Positions 58,439 through 64,000 of a stretch of DNA of 64,000 bases are shown here, piece by piece. Under the pieces are notes generated by a model, which saw only the letters and a list, made by a program, of their open reading frames with translations, was not told the origin of the DNA and searched no databases. This stretch comes from Actinokineospora globicatena (GTDB lineage Bacteria; Actinomycetota; Actinomycetes; Mycobacteriales; Pseudonocardiaceae). How positions within the stretch are numbered: the stretch's first letter is position 1; every line of letters starts with the position of its first letter. The stretch spans positions 2,914,001-2,978,000 of the forward strand of contig NZ_JAMTCR010000002.1 in NCBI RefSeq assembly GCF_024171945.1, given 5' to 3'. Made by a program: the position numbers and the translations under genes.

Positions 58439-59581
58439 GTGACTGACTGGAACGAAGACCAGAAGCTGTTCCGCAAGACGATCGAGGAGTTGGGCCCGGT
58501 CCTGTCCGACGGGCACGTCGAGGCCGATCGCGACGGCGAGTTCTCCCGGGCGAAGTGGGCCACGCTCGCCGCGTCCGGGCTGTTCGGCCTGCCCTTCGAC
58601 GAGGCCTTCGGCGGCCTCGGCCAGGACGTGCCCACCACGATGTACGTCCTGGAGGGCCTGGGCCACGCCAACCGCGACGGTGGGCTGAGCTTCTCCGCCT
58701 CCACCCACCTGGCCAGCACCGGCACACCGCTCAACCGGTTCGGCAAGCCCGCGCTCAAGGAACGCCTGCTGCCCGCGGTGTGCGCGGGGGAGATCATCGG
58801 CGCGCACGCCATCACCGAGCCCGCCCACGGGTCCGACGCCATGGGCATGCAGACCACCGCCGTACCTGACGGCGACCACTACATCCTCAACGGCAGCAAG
58901 GCTTTCGTCAGCAACGGCCCGGTCGCGGATGTGGTCGTCGTCTACGCGCGCACTGGGAATCCCGGTACCGCGTCTGGCATCAGCGCGTTCCTCGTGGAGC
59001 GCGGTACACCGGGGCTGAGCTTCGGCAACCCCATCGAGAAGATGGGTCTACGCTCGTCGCCGCTGTGCGAGTTGTTCCTGGACAACGTGCGCGTGCCCGC
59101 CGAGAACCTGCTCGGCAGGCCGGGCAACGGTTTCCTGGTGCTCGACCACGTGATGAAGCGCGAGATCCTCTACGGGTTCGCCATCAACCTCGGCGAGATG
59201 CAGTACCGGCTCGAGCAGGCGACGTCCTACGCCCGCGAGCGCACCCAGTTCGGCTCGCCGATCGGTTCGTTCCAGGCCGTGCAGCACCGCGTGGTCGACA
59301 TGCTCATCGGCACCGAGACCGCGCGCCACTGGCTCTACTCCACCGGCCGGAAGTTGGCGCAGGGCAAGGACGTCACGACCGATGTCGCCATCACCAAGCT
59401 GGTGGTCAGCGAGGCCGCCCTGGCCAGCGCGCTGAACACGGTGAGCGTGTTCGGCGGCTACGGCTACATGGCCGAGTACGGCTTCGAGAAGGACGTCCGC
59501 AACGCCGTCGCCGGGACCATCTACTCCGGCACCACCGAAATCCAGAAGAGCCGCGTCGCGGCGATGCTCGGGCTCGGCTGA
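58439..59581 (+). CDS. Acyl-CoA dehydrogenase family flavoenzyme
   Basis: A 380-residue flavoprotein starting at GTG 58439 (RBS GGAGAGG). The full ACAD architecture is present: PFDEAFGGLGQDVPTTMYVL, AHAITEPAHGSDAMGMQTTA, LNGSKAFVSNGPVADVVVVY and the C-terminal FGGYGYMAEYGFEKDVRNAV. The position of the catalytic Glu in the usual YEGT motif is Ser (TIYSGTTEIQKS), so the base must be elsewhere or the reaction differs. In adenylation/carrier operons such enzymes oxidise the carrier-bound aminoacyl group. The gene lies 72 bases after the cupin gene. Confidence 0.88.
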   Translation: MTDWNEDQKLFRKTIEELGPVLSDGHVEADRDGEFSRAKWATLAASGLFGLPFDEAFGGLGQDVPTTMYVLEGLGHANRDGGLSFSASTHLASTGTPLNRFGKPALKERLLPAVCAGEIIGAHAITEPAHGSDAMGMQTTAVPDGDHYILNGSKAFVSNGPVADVVVVYARTGNPGTASGISAFLVERGTPGLSFGNPIEKMGLRSSPLCELFLDNVRVPAENLLGRPGNGFLVLDHVMKREILYGFAINLGEMQYRLEQATSYARERTQFGSPIGSFQAVQHRVVDMLIGTETARHWLYSTGRKLAQGKDVTTDVAITKLVVSEAALASALNTVSVFGGYGYMAEYGFEKDVRNAVAGTIYSGTTEIQKSRVAAMLGLG

Positions 59582-59591
59582 GGGAGAAGAC

Positions 59592-60266
59592 ATGACCACC
59601 GCCAGCGCGTTGTTGGCCGCCACCGACCTGCTCGACCACGAGTCCGACGAGGTCCGCCGCTTCGTCGCCGCCGCGGTCCCCGACCCCGGCGTCTCCGACC
59701 GGGAGAAAGCCGTCGCGCTGTTCTACGCCGTGCGCGACGGCGTGTTCTACGAGGTATACGGCGCAGACATGTCCCACGAGGGCTTACGCGCCAGCTCCGT
59801 CGCCACTGCCAAGACCGGGTTCTGCCTGCACAAATCCATCCTCTACGCGGCGGCGACCCGCGCGGTGGGCATCCCCAGCCGGGTGCTGGCCGGTGAGGTG
59901 CGCAACCACCTCGCCTCGGACAAGCTCAAGGACCTGGTGGGCGGTGAGGTGTTCCTGCACTGGCTCAACGAGGTCTGGCTCGACGGTCGCTGGCTCAAGA
60001 CCACCCCGGTGTTCAACCGGATGCTCTGCAAGCTCTACGGCATCGCGCCGCTGGAGTTCGACGGCACCGCCGACGCCGTCTACCACCCCTACGACGAGCA
60101 GGGCCGCCAGCACATGGAGTTCGTCGGCGCGGTGGCCTCGTTCAACGACGTGGAGCACGCGGCGGTCATCGACCTCATGCGCGGCAGGCACCCGAACATG
60201 TTCGCCTCCGCCACGGCCGTGCGCTCCGGTGGGTCCCTTGTGGACGAAGCGCCCACTCGCGGGTGA
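59592..60266 (+). CDS. Transglutaminase-like fold protein
   Basis: A 224-residue protein of the transglutaminase/protease-like superfamily: Cys78 in AKTGFCLHKSILYAAATRAV and His123 in EVFLHWLNEVWLDGRW. The third catalytic position, normally Asp after the Trp, falls in KTTPVFN and is not acidic. In andrimid biosynthesis a transglutaminase homolog (AdmF) forms an amide between carrier-bound acyl groups, which makes a similar coupling or release step plausible here. It follows the dehydrogenase by 10 bases and closes the operon. Confidence 0.82.
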   Translation: MTTASALLAATDLLDHESDEVRRFVAAAVPDPGVSDREKAVALFYAVRDGVFYEVYGADMSHEGLRASSVATAKTGFCLHKSILYAAATRAVGIPSRVLAGEVRNHLASDKLKDLVGGEVFLHWLNEVWLDGRWLKTTPVFNRMLCKLYGIAPLEFDGTADAVYHPYDEQGRQHMEFVGAVASFNDVEHAAVIDLMRGRHPNMFASATAVRSGGSLVDEAPTRG

Positions 60267-60270
60267 TCAG

Positions 60271-60304
60271 TACTTGACAAGAGCATGTATATGCATGCAA
60301 GTAT
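60271..60304 (+). promoter_or_regulatory. Promoter with nested operator dyads (dsbA-like operon)
   Basis: A consensus -35 TTGACA (60274-60279) lies inside a nested palindrome: outer arms TACTTG (60271-60276) and CAAGTA (60298-60303), inner arms GCATG (60283-60287) and CATGC (60294-60298). A -10-like AAGTAT is at 60299-60304 with a 19-base spacer. Overlap of dyads with the promoter suits repression. The MarR regulator encoded downstream of this operon is the natural candidate. Confidence 0.65.
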
Positions 60305-60335
60305 TGTCCCGGCCGAGCCGGACAGGGGAGTGAGC

Positions 60336-60944
60336 ATGAGCCCGCCCGAGATCACCGTGTACTTCGACTACGTGTGCCCGTACTGCCTGTTGGCCGAGGA
60401 CACCATCGCCGACGCGGCGGCCGAGACCGGCGCCGAGGTCAGCTGGCGCGCCTTCGAGCTGCGCCCGCACCCGAACCCGACGCTGCGCCCGGAGGACGAC
60501 TACCTGCCCCGGGTCTGGCGCCAGTCGGTGTACCCGATGGCCGAGCGGCTCGGCGTGCCGATCTCGCTGCCGACCATCTCGCCGCAGCCCTACTCCCACC
60601 TGGCCTTCGAGGGCGCGCACTTCGCCAAGGCGCACGGCAGCGACGGCGCCTACCACGCCGCGGTGCTGCGCGCGTTCTTCCAGCAAGACCTCGACATCGG
60701 CCGACCCGAGGTGCTCGCGGGCATCGCCGGGGACATCGGTCTCGACACCGCGGAGTTCACCCTCGCGCTCAAGGACCGCCGCTACGCCGAGGACCACCGC
60801 ACGGAGCTCGCGGCCGCCTACCGGGCCGAGGTGCACGCCGTGCCCACCATCGACGTCGGCTCCCGGCGGTTCACCGGCGTGCCGGACCCGCGGGAGCTGC
60901 GCGCCGCCATCGCCGCCCTGTCTGCCGACCAGCAGGCCCAGTAA
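60336..60944 (+). CDS. DsbA family (FrnE-like) oxidoreductase
   Basis: A 202-residue thioredoxin-fold protein with a CPYC active site (Cys14 and Cys17 in YFDYVCPYCLLAEDTI) and the cis-Pro loop EVHAVPTIDVG. It belongs to the FrnE-type DsbA group often found in natural product clusters and stress operons. The ATG at 60336 has a good GGGGAG. The earlier in-frame ATG at 60285 lies inside the promoter dyad and is rejected. No signal peptide, so it acts in the cytoplasm. Confidence 0.9.
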   Translation: MSPPEITVYFDYVCPYCLLAEDTIADAAAETGAEVSWRAFELRPHPNPTLRPEDDYLPRVWRQSVYPMAERLGVPISLPTISPQPYSHLAFEGAHFAKAHGSDGAYHAAVLRAFFQQDLDIGRPEVLAGIAGDIGLDTAEFTLALKDRRYAEDHRTELAAAYRAEVHAVPTIDVGSRRFTGVPDPRELRAAIAALSADQQAQ

Positions 60945-60964
60945 GAACACGAGAGGACAACGTC

Positions 60965-61282
60965 ATGCAGTGGGTCTACCTCGGCATCGCCACGGTGTTT
61001 GAGATCGCCTTCGCCCTGGCCGCCAACGCCTCCAAGGGCTTCACCCGGCTCTGGCCGACCATCCTCACCCTGGTCATCGGCGCGCTCGGCACCTTCTTCC
61101 TGAGCCTGGCGCTGCGCACCCTCGACATCGGCGTCGGCTACGCGATCTGGACCGGCCTCGGCTCGGTCGGCATCGTGCTGCTCGGCTCGCTGGTGTTCAA
61201 GGAGCGCATCGACTGGCGCAAGGCCCTCGGCATCGCCGTGGTCATCGTCGGCGTCGTCGGCCTCGAGCTCAGCGGCGTCTGA
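60965..61282 (+). CDS. SMR family transporter subunit (Gdx/SugE-like)
   Basis: A 105-residue membrane protein with four helices and the essential membrane Glu13 (GIATVFEIAFALAANASKGF). The GYAIWTGLGSVGIVLLGSLV segment of helix 3 is typical of SMR transporters, and KGFTRLWP resembles the guanidinium-exporter subtype. The next gene encodes a second SMR protein, so the two probably form a hetero-dimer of opposite topology. It would export a cationic substrate in exchange for protons. Confidence 0.9.
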   Translation: MQWVYLGIATVFEIAFALAANASKGFTRLWPTILTLVIGALGTFFLSLALRTLDIGVGYAIWTGLGSVGIVLLGSLVFKERIDWRKALGIAVVIVGVVGLELSGV

Positions 61283-61311
61283 GCCCCCCACTCGGACTTA
61301 AGGAGTTCACC

Positions 61312-61710
61312 ATGACCGCTTCCTCGACCGAACTGGCGCAGCAGGGCTCCGACACGGCCCAGCCCACCGCCCGCGGCTGGCTCGTGCTGCTGGTGGCTGG
61401 GATCTTCGAGATCGGCTACGCCGTGAGCGTGGGCGGCAGCAAGGGCTTCACCGACCTCAACTGGTCGCTGTCGGCCGGTGTCTTCTTCTTCCTCACCGTG
61501 TTCACGCTGACCGTGGCGCTCAAGTACCTCGACGTGGGCATCGGGTACGCGGTGTGGACCGGCATCGGCGCCTCGGGCGCCGCCGTGGCCAGCGCCCTGA
61601 TCTTCGACCAGCCGCTGACCACGACCCGCGTGCTGTGGCTGGCCGTCATCATCGCCGGTGTCGTCTGGATCAAGCTCGCCTCCAGCCCGAAGCACGCCGA
61701 GCAGGCATGA
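61312..61710 (+). CDS. SMR family transporter subunit, second of a pair
   Basis: A 132-residue SMR protein with a 20-residue hydrophilic N-terminal extension, key Glu33 in LLVAGIFEIGYAVSVGGSKG and the helix 3 motif GIGYAVWTGIGASGAAVASA. It follows the first SMR gene by 29 bases. Paired SMR genes usually encode one functional unit. The stop overlaps the start of the deaminase gene (ATGA). Confidence 0.9.
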   Translation: MTASSTELAQQGSDTAQPTARGWLVLLVAGIFEIGYAVSVGGSKGFTDLNWSLSAGVFFFLTVFTLTVALKYLDVGIGYAVWTGIGASGAAVASALIFDQPLTTTRVLWLAVIIAGVVWIKLASSPKHAEQA

Positions 61711-62180
61711 CCGTGCTCGACGACGCGCAGATCACCGAGTACCTGCGGGAAGCGGTCGCGCTCTCGCAGGAGGAGGTCGACCGCGGCGGGATCCCGTTCG
61801 CCGGGCTGCTCGCCCGACCCGGTGCCGGGGTCCTCGGCACCGGGGTGAACCGGGTGCTCCAGCGGCGCGACCCGACCGCCCACGCCGAGATCGTCGCCCT
61901 GCGCGACGCCGCGGCCAACCACGACGGGGCGGCCATCGCCGAGTCTGTGCTCTTCGCCTCCGGCGAGCCGTGCGGCATGTGCTACCAGGCCGCCATCGAC
62001 GCGGGCATCACCTCCGTCGTCTACGCCGTGGGCGCCGACGACGCGGCCCGCTACGGGTTCGACTACCGGGCCTCCTACCGGCACGTCGACCGCACCGACG
62101 GCGGCCGGGTCACCTGCCGGTCCTGGCCCGTGGACCAGGCGCTGACCCCCTTCACCACCTGGGCCGACCGCAACCTGTGA
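61707..62180 (+). CDS. Cytidine/guanine deaminase-like zinc hydrolase
   Basis: A 157-residue protein of the CDA/dCMP deaminase superfamily. The zinc site is His59-Ala-Glu61 (PTAHAEIVALRD) with Cys89 and Cys92 in GEPCGMCYQAAIDAG. The pattern matches the nucleoside/guanine deaminase branch rather than tRNA adenosine deaminase. Translation is coupled to the SMR gene. In this operon it may act on a nitrogen-rich metabolite rather than a nucleoside, which is inference. Confidence 0.87.
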   Translation: MTVLDDAQITEYLREAVALSQEEVDRGGIPFAGLLARPGAGVLGTGVNRVLQRRDPTAHAEIVALRDAAANHDGAAIAESVLFASGEPCGMCYQAAIDAGITSVVYAVGADDAARYGFDYRASYRHVDRTDGGRVTCRSWPVDQALTPFTTWADRNL

Positions 62181-62208
62181 CCACCCGACCCACCCGGGAG
62201 CGCACGCG

Positions 62209-63012
62209 ATGACGACTCAGATCTCCCCGTCCCCCGGCCGCTGGGTCGACGACGGCTGGAACACCACGGTCCGGATGGGCGTGGTCGTGCCGCACGCCGA
62301 CGTCGGCCCGGAGAACGAGCTGCGGGCGATGGCCCCCGACCACCTGTCCGTGCACGCCGGGCGGCTGCACTTCTCGGCGATGCGCGCGGGCGGCGAGATG
62401 GACCCCACCATCCCGCACGACCCGGTGCGCGCGTTCACCGAGCCGCCGCACCTGGACAACTGCGTCGAGCAGCTCGCCCAGGCGCCGCTCGACGTCATCG
62501 GGTGCGCCTTCACCAGCTCGGCCTACAAGCACGGGCCCCGCGGCGAGCACGCGCTCGCCGCCCGGCTGGCCGAGCACGCCCGCGGCATGCCGGTCACCAC
62601 GACCTGCCTGGCCGCCGAGCAGGCCATCCGCGCCCTCGGCGTGGACCGGCTCGCCCTGGTCAACCCGCCGTGGTTCGACGAGGAGCTCTCGGCGGCTGGC
62701 GCGGCCTACTTCACCGCGCTCGGCGTCGACGTGGTCCACCACGGGGCGTGCGGTCTGCGCAGCGGCCAACCGCACATCACCCCGCCCGCGCTCTACGACT
62801 GGATCCGCTCGGTCGCGGGCGGCGCGTCGGCGGTGTTCGTCGCGGGCAACGGCATGCGCGCGGTGGGCATCATCTCGGCGCTGGAGGACCGGCTCGGCAT
62901 CCCGGTGCTGACCGCCAACCAGGTCCTGCTCTGGCACGTCATGGAGCTCACCGGCACCACGGTGTCGCGGCCCGGGTACGGCAAGCTGATGAACATGTAT
63001 CCCTCTACATAG
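62209..63012 (+). CDS. Maleate isomerase / arylmalonate decarboxylase family protein lacking catalytic Cys
   Basis: A 267-residue protein of the Asp/Glu racemase superfamily in the maleate cis-trans isomerase/AMDase branch: MGVVVPHADVGPENELRAMA, DVIGCAFTSSAYKHG and AVFVAGNGMRAVGIISALED. In active isomerases the two catalytic Cys lie in the CTSGS-like loop and in the later SC-x-G loop. Here these positions are Phe (AFTSS) and Gly (AGNG). It either uses another mechanism or is a binding protein. Its 3' end carries a dyad that may control the marR gene. Confidence 0.82.
   Translation: MTTQISPSPGRWVDDGWNTTVRMGVVVPHADVGPENELRAMAPDHLSVHAGRLHFSAMRAGGEMDPTIPHDPVRAFTEPPHLDNCVEQLAQAPLDVIGCAFTSSAYKHGPRGEHALAARLAEHARGMPVTTTCLAAEQAIRALGVDRLALVNPPWFDEELSAAGAAYFTALGVDVVHHGACGLRSGQPHITPPALYDWIRSVAGGASAVFVAGNGMRAVGIISALEDRLGIPVLTANQVLLWHVMELTGTTVSRPGYGKLMNMYPST
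62995..63010 (+). promoter_or_regulatory. Dyad upstream of marR
   Basis: ATGTA-TCCCTC-TACAT is a perfect inverted repeat with 5-base arms and 6-base spacer, overlapping the last codons of the preceding gene. The arm length and spacer equal those of the inner dyad before the DsbA-like operon (GCATG-TATATG-CATGC), and both contain CATGTAT. It may be an autoregulatory MarR site. Confidence 0.5.
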
Positions 63013-63073
63013 ACCCCGCATCGGGTATGCTGGCGGGGACGGAGGGCTCTGGTCGACGCTGAATCGTGCCTGG

Positions 63074-63592
63074 TTGCCCGTGGTGCCCGATGCCACTTGC
63101 GTGGTCACCGGGCCGAGGCGGAGGAGGCGCGACATCACCGCCAAGAAGACAGCCCCACCGGCCGCCCCCGACCTGTCCAGCGTCGCCGAGAGCTGGACCC
63201 GGCTGGTCGCCCTGCACAGCCAGGTCGACTCGGTGGTGGGCCGGGCGCTGCAACGCCACTTCAGCATCGGCCTCTCGGAGTTCCTCGCCCTCATCGCCTG
63301 CTCCGCCGCCCCCGACGGCGAGATGCGGATGCAGGACCTCACCGACGCGGTCAACCTCAACCAGAGCTCGGTCAGCCGCATGGTCACTCGCCTCGAACGC
63401 GTCGGCCTCACCGAACGCCGCACCTGCGAACACGACCGCCGTGGCGTCTACACCGGCATCACCGACGCCGGCTACCAGGTCCTGCGCGAGGCCGTCCCGG
63501 TCTACGAATCCGCCCTCACCGAAGCCCTGGACCGCAGCGCCGCCGACCCCACCCTCACCAGCCTCGTGGAAGCCATCTCCGACCTGCGCTGA
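63074..63592 (+). CDS. MarR family transcriptional regulator
   Basis: A winged-helix regulator of up to 172 residues. The MarR core is clear: SWTRLVALHSQVDSVVGRAL, MQDLTDAVNLNQSSVSRMVT, RLERVGLTERRTCEHDRRGV (wing) and YTGITDAGYQVLREAVP. The start is doubtful. TTG 63074 and GTG 63080 or 63083 give an odd Arg-rich leader, while a perfect GGAGGAGG lies six bases before an ATC codon at 63134, where the family homology begins. It probably controls the DsbA/SMR operon upstream and itself. The ligand is unknown. Confidence 0.85.
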   Translation: MPVVPDATCVVTGPRRRRRDITAKKTAPPAAPDLSSVAESWTRLVALHSQVDSVVGRALQRHFSIGLSEFLALIACSAAPDGEMRMQDLTDAVNLNQSSVSRMVTRLERVGLTERRTCEHDRRGVYTGITDAGYQVLREAVPVYESALTEALDRSAADPTLTSLVEAISDLR

Positions 63593-63612
63593 AGCCCGGC
63601 CCGTCTCGACCT

Positions 63613-63650
63613 GATTCCGGCCCCGTCACCTCAGCGACGGGGCCGGAATC
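63613..63650 (+). terminator. Hairpin terminator after marR
   Basis: Perfect 15-base arms (63613-63627 and 63636-63650) with an 8-base loop, 20 bases after the stop codon. It also faces the converging gene at 63687. Confidence 0.85.
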
Positions 63651-63686
63651 ACGCGTGGAGTCAGCGCAACGCGCCCTGCCCCCTGG

Positions 63687-64000
63687 TCAGTTGCCGGAGG
63701 CGATCTCGGTGGCTCGCTTGACGCGGGTGGCGAGGCGGGTGCGGAGGTCGTTGAGGGTTTCGGCGTTCCGCTCGACGAGGCGGTCCTGGTAGGCGGCTTC
63801 GACGGCGAGGTTGATGCCGATGGTATTGGTCTTCTCCTTGCAGGCCACGTCCGCGTTGGCGGTGGTGATCTCGTCCTCGGTGGGGGTCTGCTCGGTCCAC
63901 CAGTCCTCGTCGTCGTTGGCGTCCCACGGGGTGGCGTAGTCGAAGCCTGCCTCGTCCATGCACGTGCTCCACGCGCTCCAGGCGGCGAGCACCCGCGAGT
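63687..64000 (-). CDS. C-terminal part of unrecognised, probably secreted protein
   Basis: About 104 residues are visible before the frame leaves the window on its 5' side. The sequence WSTCMDEAGFDYATPWDAND, with a later ADVACKEKTNTIGI, resembles the C-terminal module of many actinobacterial secreted or lipoproteins, in which two Cys probably form a disulfide. The N-terminus, and with it any signal peptide, lies beyond the window. Function unknown. Confidence 0.7.
   Translation of the reverse strand, partial: SRVLAAWSAWSTCMDEAGFDYATPWDANDDEDWWTEQTPTEDEITTANADVACKEKTNTIGINLAVEAAYQDRLVERNAETLNDLRTRLATRVKRATEIASGN

Noticed and set aside
60285-60335. Upstream ATG for the DsbA-like protein
   Set aside because: It lies inside the promoter dyad and would add an atypical leader; 60336 has GGGGAG and matches the family start.

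Overview
The window is high-GC DNA with GTG starts, dense strand-coherent operons and typical actinobacterial families (AraC, TetR, MarR, LuxR-type regulators, flavin and F420/FMN enzymes, SnoaL-like proteins, subtilases, small biosynthetic carrier proteins). It comes from an actinomycete. The gene style suggests a filamentous member of the Pseudonocardiales, but that placement is an inference. No rRNA, tRNA, CRISPR array, integrase or insertion sequence was seen.

Positions 1-13,046 hold a redox/secondary-metabolism style cluster: a class II aldolase (cut by the window edge), an FAD/NAD(P)-binding protein, an AraC regulator, a PPOX-type flavoprotein, a flavin reductase with its probable partner (an acyl-CoA-dehydrogenase-fold monooxygenase), a vanillyl-alcohol-oxidase-like flavoenzyme, a SnoaL-like protein, an AMP-forming ligase, a DHA2-type exporter, a TetR regulator and a luciferase-like oxidoreductase. 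Similar palindromic boxes lie in front of the exporter and between tetR and the luciferase-like gene. Positions 13,146-25,361 are mixed housekeeping and accessory genes: a short amidase with a duplicated 5' fragment, a secreted subtilase, a MASE1-like/PAS histidine kinase, a beta-propeller reading frame broken by an in-frame stop, a DUF1684 protein, a secreted beta-propeller protein, a small run of immunity-like genes (one MafI-like) and a membrane protein.

Positions 25,417-54,963 are the most unusual part. Nineteen minus-strand genes form two blocks, and one plus-strand gene diverges from them. The upstream block (52,785 down to 36,472) encodes a sigma-factor-like protein, a TPR/CHAT protein whose CHAT domain has lost both catalytic residues, a set of membrane and coiled-coil proteins, an OmpA-like lipoprotein, a membrane Ser/Thr kinase carrying three copies of a TEVDPGR tag, a Clp-type AAA+ ATPase, a zinc-ribbon/FHA protein, a polytopic membrane protein and a radical-SAM 4Fe-4S activase-like protein. 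Six of these junctions are 4-base start/stop overlaps. The downstream block (36,308 down to 25,417) encodes a second sigma-factor-like protein, a TPR/CHAT protein with intact His/Cys, a helical-repeat protein, an AAA/LuxR regulator, a caspase-like protease and a 91-residue protein. I read this as a phospho-threonine and ATPase controlled signalling or conflict system with two protease effectors. I know of no described system with this composition.

Positions 55,925-63,650 hold a compact biosynthetic and export locus. A stand-alone adenylation enzyme, a carrier protein, an ectoine-synthase-like cupin, an acyl-CoA dehydrogenase and a transglutaminase-fold protein form one operon. A second operon encodes a DsbA-like protein, a two-gene SMR transporter, a deaminase and a maleate-isomerase-family protein, and is followed by a MarR regulator. 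Palindromic promoter elements precede both operons and the marR gene. The window ends inside the 3' part of an unrecognised, probably secreted protein.
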